Assembly (NCBI GenBank): GCA_020248915.1
Contig: JADCGP010000014.1
Coordinates: 186,001 to 250,000 of the forward strand
Source: Rubrivivax sp.
Lineage (GTDB): Bacteria > Pseudomonadota > Gammaproteobacteria > Burkholderiales > Burkholderiaceae_C
Length of the DNA stretch: 64,000 nucleotides
Reading direction: 5' to 3'
Shown in pieces: positions 12,217-23,556 of this stretch. The number at the start of each line of letters is the position of its first letter. Within the stretch, counting starts at the first letter, position 1. The notes beneath the pieces are model-generated. The model did no database searches. It had not been told where the DNA came from and saw nothing but the letters and a program-made list of their open reading frames with translations. A program made the position numbers and the translations under genes.

Positions 12217-12882
12217 ATGAAGGTGCGCAGCAGGAAGGTCGACAAGGCGTGGTACCGCGACCACGTGACCGATCCCTATGTGAGGCAGGCGCAGCGCGAG
12301 GGCTACCGTTCGCGCGCCGCCTACAAGCTCAAGGAGATCGACGAGTCGCTCGGCCTGGTCCGCCCCGGTCAGGTCATCGTCGACCTCGGGGCCGCTCCCG
12401 GGGCCTGGAGCCAGTACCTGCGCCGCCGCCTGGCGCCGCAGGGCGCGGCCGCGGGGGCGCTGCCGGGCACGATCGTCGCGCTGGACATGCTCGACTTCGA
12501 GCCCGTGGAGGGCGTCACCTTCCTCCAGGGCGACTTCCGCGACGACGCCGTGCTGGCGCAGCTCGATGCGCTGCTCGGGGGGCGGGCGGTGGACCTGGTC
12601 GTCTCCGACATGGCGCCCAACCTGTCGGGCATCGGGCCGGCCGACGCCGCGCGGATGGCGGACCTGGTGGAACTGGCGGTCGAGTTCGCGGTGAACCACC
12701 TCAAGCCCGACGGTGCGCTCGTCTGCAAGTCGTTCCACGGCAGCGGCTACAGCCAGCAGGTTCGCCTGTTCAAGGACCGCTTCCGGGTCGTGAAGCCGTT
12801 CAAGCCGAAGGCCTCGCGCGAGCGGTCGGCCGAAACCTTTCTGGTCGGCATCGGTCCAAAGGCGATGGCGTCCGGCGCCTGA
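12217..12882 (+). CDS. rlmE: 23S rRNA (uridine-2'-O)-methyltransferase RlmE (FtsJ/RrmJ)
   Basis: 221 residues from the ATG at 12217. RlmE methylates the 2'-OH of U2552 in the 23S A-loop of the 50S subunit. The SAM site is [16 protein letters not shown]. The K-D-K-E tetrad of the family is represented by the lysine in [12 protein letters not shown], the aspartate in [12 protein letters not shown], the lysine in [12 protein letters not shown] and the glutamate in RSAETFLVG. Start choice is supported by homologous N-termini beginning close to this point and by the -10 box just upstream. rlmE-ftsH is a conserved pair. Confidence 0.96.
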   Translation: MKVRSRKVDKAWYRDHVTDPYVRQAQREGYRSRAAYKLKEIDESLGLVRPGQVIVDLGAAPGAWSQYLRRRLAPQGAAAGALPGTIVALDMLDFEPVEGVTFLQGDFRDDAVLAQLDALLGGRAVDLVVSDMAPNLSGIGPADAARMADLVELAVEFAVNHLKPDGALVCKSFHGSGYSQQVRLFKDRFRVVKPFKPKASRERSAETFLVGIGPKAMASGA

Positions 12883-13012
12883 GAAAGTCGGACCGGGGGG
12901 CGAAGCGGTTCGCGGGAGGGGCAGCCGTCCGGGCGTTGGCGTGCGAAGTCCGGCACGCATTGGCCGACGCGGCGGCGGGTCTTGCTTACGCGGGCCGAGG
13001 GCTTGTCGGCAC

Positions 13013-13018
13013 TAGAAT
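13013..13018 (+). promoter_or_regulatory. Probable -10 box TAGAAT of ftsH
   Basis: TAGAAT lies in the 207-base rlmE-ftsH gap, giving a leader of about 65 bases before the GTG start. A matching -35 at standard spacing is not obvious. Confidence 0.4.
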
Positions 13019-13089
13019 GAACCCCAACTCCGGTCCATGTGGCTCGGCCATCCCGCCGAGGCAGATGCGTCCGGATCGAAGGAGCGGTG

Positions 13090-14994
<1,905 letters not shown>

Positions 14995-15018
14995 GGCCGC
15001 TCACCGTGCACTCCGATC

Positions 15019-15042
15019 GCGGCGGGGCTTCGGCCCCGCCGC
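15019..15042 (+). other. UUCG-loop hairpin between ftsH and folP
   Basis: A perfect 10-bp stem GCGGCGGGGC/GCCCCGCCGC is closed by TTCG, the unusually stable C(UUCG)G tetraloop. There is no T-run after it, so I read it as an mRNA-stabilising or processing structure at the ftsH 3' end, or a weak terminator. Confidence 0.55.
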
Positions 15043-15056
15043 GCGCTTGAGGCGCC

Positions 15057-15935
15057 ATGTTCTGGCAGCTCGCCCGTTCCCGCCTCGACCTGCGCACGCC
15101 GCGCGTGATGGGCATCGTCAACTGCACGCCCGATTCGTTCTCGGGCGGCAGCGGCTCGTCCTCGGACGCCGTCGCGCTCTGCGAAGCGCACGTGGCCGCC
15201 GGGGCCGACCTGCTCGACCTGGGGGCCGAGTCGACTCGACCCGGCGCCCCGCCCGTGGACGAGGCCGACCAATGGCGCCGCCTGGAGCCGGTGCTGCGCG
15301 CGGCGCTCGCGCTCGGGCGCCCGGTGTCGGTGGACACGAGCGAGCCGGGCGTGATGCAGCGCGCCCTGGAGCTGGGCGCCGATGCGGTCAACGACGTCCG
15401 CGCGTTGCGCCGTCCGGGGGCGCTGGCGGTGCTGGCCAGGCATGGCGCGGCAGGCGTCTGCCTGATGCACATGCGGGGCGAGCCCGCGACGATGCAGCAG
15501 CAGGCACGCTACGGCGACGTGGTCGCCGACGTGCGCGACTTCCTCGCGGCTCGGATGGCCGAGGCGGTGGCGGCGGGGATCGCCCCCGAGCGCATCGTGC
15601 TGGACCCCGGCATCGGCTTTGCCAAGGCGGCCGATCACAGCCTGGCGCTGCTGGCACGCCAGGCCGAACTGGCCGCGCTCGGCCGGCCGCTGCTGGTGGG
15701 ATGGTCGCGCAAGAGTGCGCTCGGCGCGGTCACCGGACGTGCGGTGCGCGAGCGCCTGGCCGCCAGCGTGGCCGCCGCCGTCCTGGCCGTCGACCGGGGA
15801 GCAGCCATCGTCCGGGTGCACGACGTGGCGGCCACGGTCGATGCGCTGCGGGTGTGGCGAGCGGCGACTTCTCCTCGCCCCGGAGGGCCGCAGGATGCCG
15901 GCGGTGCCGCGCCCGGGGAGACAATCCCGGTCTGA
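15057..15935 (+). CDS. folP: Dihydropteroate synthase
   Basis: 292 residues. DHPS condenses 6-hydroxymethyl-7,8-dihydropterin pyrophosphate with p-aminobenzoate in folate synthesis and is the sulfonamide target. Motifs in order: MGIVNCTPDSFSGG (pABA loop 1), LLDLGAESTRPGAPPV (loop 2), PVSVDTSEPGVMQRALELGADAVNDVRAL, VCLMHMRGEPATMQ, IVLDPGIGFAK and WSRKSALG near the end, the pterin/pyrophosphate binding residues. It is 48 bases upstream of glmM and likely co-transcribed. Confidence 0.97.
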   Translation: MFWQLARSRLDLRTPRVMGIVNCTPDSFSGGSGSSSDAVALCEAHVAAGADLLDLGAESTRPGAPPVDEADQWRRLEPVLRAALALGRPVSVDTSEPGVMQRALELGADAVNDVRALRRPGALAVLARHGAAGVCLMHMRGEPATMQQQARYGDVVADVRDFLAARMAEAVAAGIAPERIVLDPGIGFAKAADHSLALLARQAELAALGRPLLVGWSRKSALGAVTGRAVRERLAASVAAAVLAVDRGAAIVRVHDVAATVDALRVWRAATSPRPGGPQDAGGAAPGETIPV

Positions 15936-15983
15936 ACGACGACTCCGCGCCGCCCCGGCGCGGCAACGCGCGGGCAACAGACG

Positions 15984-17315
15984 ATGAGAAGACGATACTT
16001 CGGCACCGACGGCATACGCGGCACCGTCGGGCAGGCGCCGATCACGCCGGACTTCATGCTGCGGCTCGGTCATGCCGTCGGCCGGGTGCTGCGCCGCGAG
16101 GGCGAGCGTCCGTCGGTGCTGATCGGCAAGGACACCCGGATCTCCGGCTACATGCTGGAGTCGGCGCTCGAGGCCGGCTTTGCCTCGGCCGGCGTCGATG
16201 TGCTGCTGTCAGGGCCGCTGCCCACCCCGGGCGTGGCCTACCTGACCCGGGCGCTGCGGCTCGACCTTGGCGTGGTCATCAGCGCGTCGCACAACCCCTA
16301 TCCCGACAACGGGGTCAAGTTCTTCTCGGCGCGCGGCGAGAAGCTGCCCGACGACTGGGAGCTCGCGGTGGAGGCCGCCCTCGACGAGCCACCGCAATGG
16401 CGCGACGCCGCGGGGCTCGGGCGGGCGCGGCGCCTGGAAGACGCCGTCGGCCGCTACGTCGAGTTCTGCAAGGGCACCGTGCCGCACACGTTGTCGCTGC
16501 GCGGCATGAAGCTGGTGGTCGATGCGGCGCACGGCGCGGCCTACCACGTGGCGCCCGACGTCTTCCACGAGCTCGGCGCCACCGTCGTGCGCATCGGCTG
16601 CGCGCCGGACGGCTTCAACATCAACGACGGCTGCGGCGCCACCGCGCCGGCGGCGCTCGTGGCCGCGGTGGCCGAGCACCGCGCCGACTACGGCATCGCC
16701 CTGGACGGCGACGCCGACCGGCTGCAGATGGTCGATGCCCAGGGGCGGCTCTTCAACGGCGACGAACTGCTGTACGTGATGGCGGCTGACCGCCTGGCGC
16801 AGCGACATGCCGTTGAGGGCGTCGTCGGCACGCTGATGACCAACATGGCCGTCGAGCTCGCGCTGCGGCGCCTGGGGGTCGGGCTGGTCCGCGCCCGGGT
16901 CGGCGACCGCTACGTGCTCGAGGAGTTGCTGGCCCGCGGCTGGCAGCTCGGCGGCGAGAGTTCCGGCCACCTGCTGGCGCTGGACCGGCACACCACCGGC
17001 GACGGGATCGTCAGCGCGCTGCAGATCATGCAGGCCGTGGCGCGCCAGAAACGGCCGCTGGCGGCGCTACTGGAGGGCGTCGACCTGTTCCCGCAGGCCA
17101 TGATCAACGTGCGCCTGCGCGAGGGCGGCGACTGGCAGCGCAACGCGGTGCTGGAGCGTGCCCGGGCCGACGTCGAGCGCGAGCTCGGAGCCCACGGCCG
17201 CGTGCTGATCCGACCTTCGGGCACCGAGCCGGTGCTGCGCGTGATGGTCGAGGCGCAGGACGGCGCGCTCGGCAGGCGCTGCGCGGAGCGGCTGGCCGCC
17301 GCCGCGCAGGGCTGA
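15984..17315 (+). CDS. glmM: Phosphoglucosamine mutase
   Basis: 443 residues. Interconverts glucosamine-6-phosphate and glucosamine-1-phosphate for UDP-GlcNAc and hence peptidoglycan and LPS. It begins [14 protein letters not shown], carries the phosphoserine loop [13 protein letters not shown] (catalytic serine 102), the metal-binding loop [13 protein letters not shown], the sugar-binding loop GGESSGHLL and the C-terminal phosphate-binding loop [14 protein letters not shown]. It ends the ftsH-folP-glmM run and is convergent with the fasciclin gene. Confidence 0.98.
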   Translation: MRRRYFGTDGIRGTVGQAPITPDFMLRLGHAVGRVLRREGERPSVLIGKDTRISGYMLESALEAGFASAGVDVLLSGPLPTPGVAYLTRALRLDLGVVISASHNPYPDNGVKFFSARGEKLPDDWELAVEAALDEPPQWRDAAGLGRARRLEDAVGRYVEFCKGTVPHTLSLRGMKLVVDAAHGAAYHVAPDVFHELGATVVRIGCAPDGFNINDGCGATAPAALVAAVAEHRADYGIALDGDADRLQMVDAQGRLFNGDELLYVMAADRLAQRHAVEGVVGTLMTNMAVELALRRLGVGLVRARVGDRYVLEELLARGWQLGGESSGHLLALDRHTTGDGIVSALQIMQAVARQKRPLAALLEGVDLFPQAMINVRLREGGDWQRNAVLERARADVERELGAHGRVLIRPSGTEPVLRVMVEAQDGALGRRCAERLAAAAQG

Positions 17316-17412
17316 TCTCGGAACGACGACGCCGTCGGGTGCGGCAGCCAGGCCGGCCTGGCCTGCGCCGCGCTGGCCTTGCCCTCGCGGCGCCGCCTGG
17401 CCGCCCGGGCCT

Positions 17413-17904
17413 TCAGCGCCGGGGCGGCGCCGGCGGCATCAGCACGCGATCGATCACGTGCACCACGCCGTTGGTCGCCGCCACGTCGGCGGTCTGAACC
17501 ACCGCGTCTTCGACGGTCACGAACGTGCCGGCCCTGGACAGCGCGATGTTGGCGCCGTTGACCGTCTTCACGGCCGCCGTCTTGACGTCGGCCGCCGTCA
17601 GTTTGCCGGGCACCACGTGGTACGTGAGCACGGCCCGCAGGCGCTCCTTGTCGCGTGCGAGCTCGGCCAGCGTCGCGGCCGGCACGGCCTTGAAGGCCTC
17701 GTCCGAAGGAGCGAACACCGTGAACGGCCCGGCACCGCGGAGCGTGTCGGCCAGCCCGGCCTCGTTGACGAGCCGGGTCAGCGTCGACAGCTGCGGGGTG
17801 CGTGCGGCGGTGTCCGTGATCGGCGCCGGGGGTGGCGTGGTGGCGCAACCGGCCAGGGCGAGGGCGGCCATGGTGGCCAGGGCGAGGGAGGTGCGACGTC
17901 TCAT
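17413..17904 (-). CDS. Fasciclin (FAS1) domain lipoprotein, candidate Pho-regulon member
   Basis: 163 residues. A lipoprotein signal peptide ends in the lipobox LAGC with cysteine 20 as the lipidation site. One FAS1 domain follows: STLTRLVNEAGLADTLRG, the H1-type box GPFTVFAPSDEAFKAVP, YHVVPGKLT, and the H2-type box ATNGVVHVIDRVLMPP. FAS1 proteins mediate adhesion at the cell surface; the outer or inner membrane location of this one is not clear. GGAG lies six bases before the ATG. Its promoter region carries three 11-bp-spaced GTCAC/T repeats on its own strand, so PhoB activation is likely. It sits between glmM and pstS, which are adjacent in many relatives, and so appears to be an insertion into a conserved run. 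Confidence 0.92.
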   Translation of the reverse strand: MRRRTSLALATMAALALAGCATTPPPAPITDTAARTPQLSTLTRLVNEAGLADTLRGAGPFTVFAPSDEAFKAVPAATLAELARDKERLRAVLTYHVVPGKLTAADVKTAAVKTVNGANIALSRAGTFVTVEDAVVQTADVAATNGVVHVIDRVLMPPAPPRR

Positions 17905-17932
17905 GGCGATCTCCGGGATGGGACTGCCGCTT

Positions 17933-17938
17933 AAGGTA
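17933..17938 (-). promoter_or_regulatory. -10 box TACCTT of the fasciclin gene
   Basis: On the minus strand TACCTT follows the last PhoB repeat by 10 bases, the same geometry as at pstS. The predicted leader is about 22 bases. Confidence 0.5.
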
Positions 17939-17948
17939 TTGGCCCGTC

Positions 17949-17975
17949 ATGACGGAAGCGTGACCGCGGCGTGAC
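17949..17975 (-). promoter_or_regulatory. PhoB box, three repeats, facing the fasciclin gene
   Basis: Read on the minus strand, GTCAC-N6-GTCAC-N6-GTCAT gives three repeats with an exact 11-bp period, the spacing of PhoB half-sites (consensus repeat CTGTCA at 11 bp). The last repeat replaces the -35, with TACCTT 10 bases further on. Two half-sites form one box, so one full box plus an extra half-site is present. Confidence 0.7.
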
Positions 17976-18019
17976 ATTGCGATGGCGGCGCGCGGGGCCT
18001 GGAGCCCGTGGCGGCGCTG

Positions 18020-18037
18020 CTGTCACCGGCCTGTCAC
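18020..18037 (+). promoter_or_regulatory. PhoB box of pstS
   Basis: CTGTCAC-CGGC-CTGTCAC is two identical 7-base half-sites at 11-bp spacing, a near-perfect match to the 18-bp E. coli Pho box. Ten bases later TAGAGT (18048-18053) serves as the -10. Confidence 0.88.
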
Positions 18038-18160
18038 AGCGCCTGCCTAGAGTGCACGCCATCGCGATCCGTTGCGTGCCCCAGGGGAGTCGCCCCTGGT
18101 GCCGGGCCGGTCCGCCGAACCCTCGCAGACTTCCGCCATCCTTTCCAGAAAGGCTCGACG

Positions 18161-19192
18161 ATGCTGTCCAAGATCCTGAAGACCGCTGCGCTTTCGGTCG
18201 CCCTGGTTGCCTCCGCCGCGTCGGCGCAGGACGTCACCGGCGCCGGCGCGACGTTCCCGGCACCGCTGTACGCCAAGTGGGCCGATGCCTACAACAAGGC
18301 CACAGGCGTCAAGATCAACTACCAGTCCGTCGGCTCGGGCGCGGGCATGCGGCAGATCCGCGGCAAGACCGTCGACTTCGGCGCCTCGGACATGCCCCTG
18401 GCCGACGCCGACCTGGCCAAGGACGGCCTGGTGCAGTTCCCCACCGTCATCGGCGGCGTCGTGCCGGTGGTCAACGTGCGCGGCATCGCCCCGGGCCAGC
18501 TGCGCCTGACCGGCCAGGTGCTGGGCGACATCTACCTGGGCAAGGTCGCGAAGTGGAACGACCCTGCCATCGCGGCGCTGAACCCCGGTGTCGCGCTGCC
18601 CGACACCGCGATCGCCGTGGTCCGCCGCGCCGACGGCTCCGGCACGACCTTCATCTTTACGAACTACCTCTCCAAGGTCAACGCCGACTGGAAGAGCCGG
18701 GTTGGCGAAGGCACGGCCGTCAACTGGCCGACCGGTGCCGGCGGCAAGGGCAACGAGGGCGTTGCCGCCTTCGTGCAGCGCCTGCCGAACTCGATCGGCT
18801 ACGTCGAGTACAGCTACGCCAAGACGAACCGGATGTCGCACGTGCTGATGCGCAACCAGGCAGGCACCTTCGTCGCCCCCGACGACAAGACCTTCCAGGC
18901 GGCCGCCGCGGGCGCGCAGTGGGATCGCTCGTTCTTCCAGATCCTGACCGACCAGCCCGGCAAGGACACCTGGCCGATCACCGGCGCGACCTTCATCATG
19001 ATGCACAAGGTCCAGGACAAGCCGGCGCAGGCCGCGCAGTCGCTGAAGTTCTTCGACTGGGCATTCACGAACGGCGATCGGATGTCCTCCGAGCTCGAGT
19101 ACGTGCCGCTGCCGGAGGCGGTCGAGAACCTCGTCCGCCGCGCCTGGGCCGAGATCAAGGACGCCTCCGGCAAGCCGATCGCGTTCCGCTGA
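18161..19192 (+). CDS. pstS: Phosphate ABC transporter substrate-binding protein PstS
   Basis: 343 residues. Periplasmic phosphate-binding protein of the high-affinity Pst system. The signal peptide is cut after ASA (about residue 22), and the mature protein opens DVTGAGATFPAPLYAKW, with phosphate ligands in this TGAGATFPxP segment, in GSGAGMRQI, in DFGASDMPL and in the RADGSGTTF loop. The start at 18161 has AAAGG upstream; a longer frame from 18008 overlaps the Pho box. First gene of pstSCAB-phoU-phoB-phoR, induced under phosphate limitation through the box at 18020-18037. Confidence 0.97.
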   Translation: MLSKILKTAALSVALVASAASAQDVTGAGATFPAPLYAKWADAYNKATGVKINYQSVGSGAGMRQIRGKTVDFGASDMPLADADLAKDGLVQFPTVIGGVVPVVNVRGIAPGQLRLTGQVLGDIYLGKVAKWNDPAIAALNPGVALPDTAIAVVRRADGSGTTFIFTNYLSKVNADWKSRVGEGTAVNWPTGAGGKGNEGVAAFVQRLPNSIGYVEYSYAKTNRMSHVLMRNQAGTFVAPDDKTFQAAAAGAQWDRSFFQILTDQPGKDTWPITGATFIMMHKVQDKPAQAAQSLKFFDWAFTNGDRMSSELEYVPLPEAVENLVRRAWAEIKDASGKPIAFR

Positions 19193-19321
19193 TCCGTCGA
19201 CCGGGAAGGCCGGGCGCCGCACGCTGCCGGCGCCCGGCGGTGCCCTCGTCTGCCCACGCCGGAGGTTCCCCCCGTGGCCGCTACACTGCCTGCCGGTCCG
19301 CTCGACGCTGACAGGAACACG

Positions 19322-20302
19322 ATGGATCCGACAGCCGCCGCAGGCGGCGGCCTGCCACCCCGCCGGCGCCGGGCCCCCTGGGGCGACGCGGCGTTCTCCC
19401 TGGCCGCACATGCGGCAGCCTGGGTCACGCTGCTCCTGCTGGCGGGCATCATCGCCTCGCTGGTGGTCGGCGCCTGGCCGGCGATCCAGGAGTACGGGCT
19501 GTCCTTCCTGTGGCGCAGCGAGTGGGACCCGGTGGAGGACCGCTACGGCGGCCTCGTGATGATCTACGGCACGCTGGCCACCTCGGCCATCGCGCTGCTG
19601 ATCGCCGTGCCGGTGAGCTTCGGCATCGCGCTGTTCCTCACGGAGCTGTCGCCCGGCTGGCTGCGCCGGCCCCTGGGCACGGCCATCGAGCTGCTGGCGG
19701 CGGTGCCCTCGATCGTCTACGGCATGTGGGGCCTGCTGGTGTTCGGTCCGATCCTGGCCACCTACGTCCAGCAGCCCCTGCAGCGCCTGGTGGGCGACGT
19801 GCCCGTGGTGGGCGCCCTGGTCAGCGGGGCGCCGGTGGGCATCGGCATCCTATCGGCGGGCATCATCCTCGCGATCATGGTGATCCCCTTCATCGCGTCG
19901 GTGATGCGCGACGTGTTCGAGACCACCCCGGCGCTCCTGAAGGAGTCCGCCTACGGGCTCGGCTCGACCACCTGGGAGGTGGTCTGGAAGGTGGTGCTGC
20001 CGTACACCAAGACCGGCGTCGTCGGCGCCATCATGCTCGGCCTGGGCCGCGCGCTCGGCGAGACGATGGCCGTCACCTTCGTGATCGGCAACTTCAACCA
20101 GCTCGAGTCGCTGTCGCTCTTCGAGGCGGCCAACAGCATCACCTCGGCGCTGGCCAACGAGTTCGCCGAGGCCAATCCGGGCCTGCACCAGGCCTCGCTG
20201 ATCTACCTCGGCCTGATCCTCTTCTTCATCACCTTCGTCGTCCTGGCGCTGTCCAAGCTGCTGCTGTCGCGGCTCAAGCGCAGCGAGGGAGCGCGCACGT
20301 GA
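19322..20302 (+). CDS. pstC: Phosphate ABC transporter permease PstC
   Basis: 326 residues, about six membrane helices. An N-terminal cytoplasmic arginine patch ([11 protein letters not shown]) precedes the first helix. The BPD transport domain has [21 protein letters not shown], and the ABC-contacting EAA loop contains [21 protein letters not shown] and [14 protein letters not shown]. The ATG at 19322 has AGGA seven bases upstream; a GTG at 19274 in frame has no site. The stop overlaps the pstA GTG start. Confidence 0.96.
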   Translation: MDPTAAAGGGLPPRRRRAPWGDAAFSLAAHAAAWVTLLLLAGIIASLVVGAWPAIQEYGLSFLWRSEWDPVEDRYGGLVMIYGTLATSAIALLIAVPVSFGIALFLTELSPGWLRRPLGTAIELLAAVPSIVYGMWGLLVFGPILATYVQQPLQRLVGDVPVVGALVSGAPVGIGILSAGIILAIMVIPFIASVMRDVFETTPALLKESAYGLGSTTWEVVWKVVLPYTKTGVVGAIMLGLGRALGETMAVTFVIGNFNQLESLSLFEAANSITSALANEFAEANPGLHQASLIYLGLILFFITFVVLALSKLLLSRLKRSEGART

Positions 20303-21168
20303 ACGCCGCCATCGACTTCGACCCTGCCAAGCTGCGCCTGCACCGCCGGCGCAAGGTCGTCAACGCGATCGCGCTGACGCTTTCGCTCGGCGCGATGGGC
20401 TTCGGACTGTTCTGGCTGGCGTGGATCCTGTTCGAGACCATCCGGCTGGGCATTGGCGGGCTGTCGGTGGCCGTCTTCACCGAGATGACCCCGCCGCCTC
20501 AGGCCGAGACGGGCGGCCTGCTCAACGCCATCGCCGGCTCGGCGATCATGGTGCTGATGGCCACCTTCCTGGCCACGCCGGTGGGCATCCTGGCCGGCGT
20601 CTACCTGGCCGAGTACGGCCAGCGCACCTGGCTCGGCCGCGTGACGCAGTTCATCAACGACATCCTGCTGTCGGCACCGTCGATCGTGATCGGCCTGTTC
20701 ATCTACGCGGTGATCGTCGCGCGCTTCAAGGCGTTCTCGGGCTGGGCGGGCATCGCGGCGCTGTCGCTGATCGTCGTGCCGGTCGTCATCCGCACCACAG
20801 AGAACATGCTGGTGCTGATCCCGAACGCCCTGCGCGAGGCCGCCTACGCGCTCGGCTCGCCGAAGTGGAAGGTGATCTGGTCGGTGACGCTGCGCGCCGC
20901 CCGGGCCGGCGTGGTCACGGGCGTGCTGCTGGCGCTGGCGCGCATCGCCGGCGAGACGGCGCCGCTGCTGTTCACCGCGCTTAACAACCAGTTCTTCTCG
21001 GCCAATCTCGCCGAGCCGATGGCCAGCCTGCCGGTGACCATCTTCAAGTTCGCGATGAGCCCGTACGAGAACTGGCGCGAGCTGGCGTGGGCGGGCGTGT
21101 TCATCATCACGCTGGGCGTGCTGACGCTGAACATCCTGGCCCGGGTCCTGTTCCGCAACAAGTACTGA
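20299..21168 (+). CDS. pstA: Phosphate ABC transporter permease PstA
   Basis: 289 residues from a GTG that overlaps the pstC stop (GTGA), typical translational coupling. About six helices. After a basic N-terminus ([11 protein letters not shown]) come [24 protein letters not shown] PstA sequence, the helix end [19 protein letters not shown], and the EAA loop with [20 protein letters not shown] and [15 protein letters not shown]. Pairs with PstC to form the phosphate channel. Confidence 0.96.
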   Translation: MNAAIDFDPAKLRLHRRRKVVNAIALTLSLGAMGFGLFWLAWILFETIRLGIGGLSVAVFTEMTPPPQAETGGLLNAIAGSAIMVLMATFLATPVGILAGVYLAEYGQRTWLGRVTQFINDILLSAPSIVIGLFIYAVIVARFKAFSGWAGIAALSLIVVPVVIRTTENMLVLIPNALREAAYALGSPKWKVIWSVTLRAARAGVVTGVLLALARIAGETAPLLFTALNNQFFSANLAEPMASLPVTIFKFAMSPYENWRELAWAGVFIITLGVLTLNILARVLFRNKY

Positions 21169-21187
21169 GCAGCAAGGGAGGCCTGCG

Positions 21188-21973
21188 ATGGACATGAAGG
21201 TCGACACCCCCGCCGGCGAGAAGGTCAAGGTCGCGGTGCGGGACCTGAACTTCTACTACGGCAAGTTCCACGCCCTCAAGCACATCGACCTCGACATCCC
21301 CGAGCGCAAGGTCACCGCGTTCATCGGGCCGTCGGGCTGCGGGAAGAGCACGCTGCTGCGCGTGTTCAACCGGATGTTCGAGCTGTACCCGGAGCAGCGT
21401 GCCGAGGGCAGCGTGACGCTGGACGGGCAGGACATCCTGTCGCGCCGGCTGGACGTGTCGCTGATCCGCGCCAAGATCGGCATGGTGTTCCAGAAGCCGA
21501 CGCCGTTCCCGATGTCCATCTACGACAACATCGCCTTCGGCGTGCGCCTGTTCGAGACGCTGCCTCGGGTGGAGATGGACGAGCGTGTCGAGTGGGCGCT
21601 GAAGAAGGCGGCGCTGTGGAACGAGGTCAAGGACAAGCTCGGCCAGAGCGGCGCCAGCCTGTCGGGCGGTCAGCAGCAGCGGCTGTGCATCGCGCGCGGC
21701 ATCGCGATCAAGCCCGAGGTGCTGCTGCTCGACGAGCCTTGCTCGGCGCTGGACCCGATCTCCACGGGAAAGATCGAGGAGCTGATCCACGAGCTGAAGG
21801 CCGACTACACGGTGGTCATCGTCACGCACAACATGCAGCAGGCCGCGCGTGTTTCCGACTACACGGCCTACATGTACCTGGGCGATCTGGTCGAGTTCGG
21901 CTCGACGGCCGAGCTGTTCATGAAGCCGAAGAAGAAGGACACCGAGGACTACATCACGGGCCGTTTCGGCTGA
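21188..21973 (+). CDS. pstB: Phosphate ABC transporter ATP-binding protein PstB
   Basis: 261 residues. Walker [11 protein letters not shown]-loop in [17 protein letters not shown] (PstB signature), ABC signature [14 protein letters not shown], Walker [14 protein letters not shown] and the switch histidine in [12 protein letters not shown]. Opens with [15 protein letters not shown]. It energises PstCA and, with PhoU, passes the phosphate status to PhoR. Confidence 0.97.
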   Translation: MDMKVDTPAGEKVKVAVRDLNFYYGKFHALKHIDLDIPERKVTAFIGPSGCGKSTLLRVFNRMFELYPEQRAEGSVTLDGQDILSRRLDVSLIRAKIGMVFQKPTPFPMSIYDNIAFGVRLFETLPRVEMDERVEWALKKAALWNEVKDKLGQSGASLSGGQQQRLCIARGIAIKPEVLLLDEPCSALDPISTGKIEELIHELKADYTVVIVTHNMQQAARVSDYTAYMYLGDLVEFGSTAELFMKPKKKDTEDYITGRFG

Positions 21974-22049
21974 CAGCCCGCCGGCGTCGCCGCGGCCGGG
22001 CTCCGTCCCAGCCGGCGTGGCAGACGCCAGCCCACACCAGGAGCCACCG

Positions 22050-22751
22050 ATGAGCGACAAGCACATGTCCACCCAGTTCGACGCCGAGCTGTCGGGCATA
22101 TCCAACCGCGTGCTGGAGATGGGCGGCGTGGTCGAGAGCCAGGTCGCCCAGGCGCTGCACGCGCTGACGCACTTCAGCGGCGAGACCGCCGAGCAGGTGC
22201 TCAAGACCGAGGAGCGCGTCAACCAGATGGAGGTCGAGATCGACCGCGAGCTGTCGGCGATCATCGCGCGGCGCCAGCCGACGGCGCGCGACCTGCGGCT
22301 GCTGATCGCGGTGAGCAAGTCGATCGCCAACCTGGAGCGCGCCGGTGACGAGGCGGCCCGGATCGCGCGCGTCGTGCAGCGCCTGATCAGCGTCGGCGTG
22401 TCGACGCGGATGCCGGTGTCGGACATCGGCTTTGCCGGCGAGCTGGCGATCGCGCTGCTGCGAAAGTCGCTCGACGCCTTCGCCCGGCTGGACACGGCGC
22501 GCGCGCTCGAGGTGCTGAAGCAGGACGACCAGATCGACCAGGAGTTCGAGGGCCTGCTGCGCAAGCTGATCACCTTCATGATGGAGGATCCGCGCACGAT
22601 CTCCGCCAGCATCGACCTCGTGTTCGTGGCCAAGGCCGTCGAGCGCGTGGGCGACCACGCGAAGAACGTCGCCGAGGCCATCATCTACGTCGTCAAGGGC
22701 ACGGACGTCCGGCACGCCTCGATGGCGGATGTCGAGAACGTCGTGCGCTGA
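22050..22751 (+). CDS. phoU: Phosphate transport system regulator PhoU
   Basis: 233 residues, all-helical with two PhoU repeats, each with the metal-cluster E/DxxxD patterns (for example ERAGDEAARIARV and ERVGDHAKNVAEAI). PhoU links PstB to PhoR and turns the regulon off when phosphate is plentiful. Start at 22050 has AGGAG seven bases upstream. Sits 12 bases before phoB. Confidence 0.96.
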   Translation: MSDKHMSTQFDAELSGISNRVLEMGGVVESQVAQALHALTHFSGETAEQVLKTEERVNQMEVEIDRELSAIIARRQPTARDLRLLIAVSKSIANLERAGDEAARIARVVQRLISVGVSTRMPVSDIGFAGELAIALLRKSLDAFARLDTARALEVLKQDDQIDQEFEGLLRKLITFMMEDPRTISASIDLVFVAKAVERVGDHAKNVAEAIIYVVKGTDVRHASMADVENVVR

Positions 22752-22763
22752 GCGGGGCAGGCC

Positions 22764-23489
22764 GTGGGCACGGTGCTGGTGGTCGAGGACGAGGCGGCGA
22801 TCGCCGAGCTGATCCGGCTGCACCTGCGCCACGCCGGCTATCAGGTCACCGTCGCGGTCGATGCCGAGCAGGCGCAGGCGGCCGTCGACCGCGTGCTGCC
22901 CGACCTGGTGCTGCTGGACTGGATGCTGCCCGGGCAGAGCGGCCTGCAGCTGGCGCGGCGCTGGCGCGCCGAGGCGCGCACGCGCGACCTGCCAGTGATC
23001 ATGCTGACGGCACGCGCCGAGGAGACCGACAAGGTGGCCGGGCTGGACACCGGCGCCGACGACTACCTGACCAAGCCGTTCTCGCCCAAGGAGCTGATGG
23101 CCCGCATCCGCGCGGTGCTGCGGCGTCGCGCGCCGGAAGCGCTCGACTCCGCGGTCGAGATCGCCGGGCTGCGGCTCGACCCGGCCACGCGGCGCGTGAC
23201 CCGCGCGGTCGACGGGCAGCCGCGCGAGGTGCGGATCGGCCCCACGGAGTTCCGCCTGCTGCACTTCCTGATGACGCATCCGGAGCGCGTGCACAGCCGC
23301 GCGCAACTGCTCGACCGCGTCTGGGGCGATCACGTGTTCATCGAGGAGAGGACGGTCGATGTCCACGTCAAGCGTCTGCGGGAGGCCCTGGCACCGGTAC
23401 ACTGCTCTGCGCTGGTCGAGACCGTGCGGGGCGCCGGTTACCGGATGACGCAGCAGCTCGCAGCGCCGGCAGGCTCCTCCGCCCCATGA
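22764..23489 (+). CDS. phoB: Phosphate regulon response regulator PhoB
   Basis: 241 residues from a GTG start. Receiver domain with acidic pair in VLVVEDEAAI, phosphorylated aspartate 52 (LLDWMLPGQSG), the threonine in MLTARAEE and lysine in YLTKPFSPKEL. The OmpR/PhoB winged helix contains GPTEFRLLHFLMTHPERVHSRAQLLDRVWGD-type sequence and ERTVDVHVKRLR, the recognition helix. Expected to bind both boxes found between the fasciclin gene and pstS. Confidence 0.96.
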   Translation: MGTVLVVEDEAAIAELIRLHLRHAGYQVTVAVDAEQAQAAVDRVLPDLVLLDWMLPGQSGLQLARRWRAEARTRDLPVIMLTARAEETDKVAGLDTGADDYLTKPFSPKELMARIRAVLRRRAPEALDSAVEIAGLRLDPATRRVTRAVDGQPREVRIGPTEFRLLHFLMTHPERVHSRAQLLDRVWGDHVFIEERTVDVHVKRLREALAPVHCSALVETVRGAGYRMTQQLAAPAGSSAP

Positions 23490-23556
23490 GTGCGACCCGC
23501 CGGCACGCGGATCCGGTCCGCTCGACGTAACCACTGCCCACGGCCTGCAGCCGCCG

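Noticed and set aside
12196..12960. Extension of yhbY across rlmE
   Set aside because: Antisense to rlmE, which has complete methyltransferase motifs; the yhbY start at 12195 gives a clean domain.
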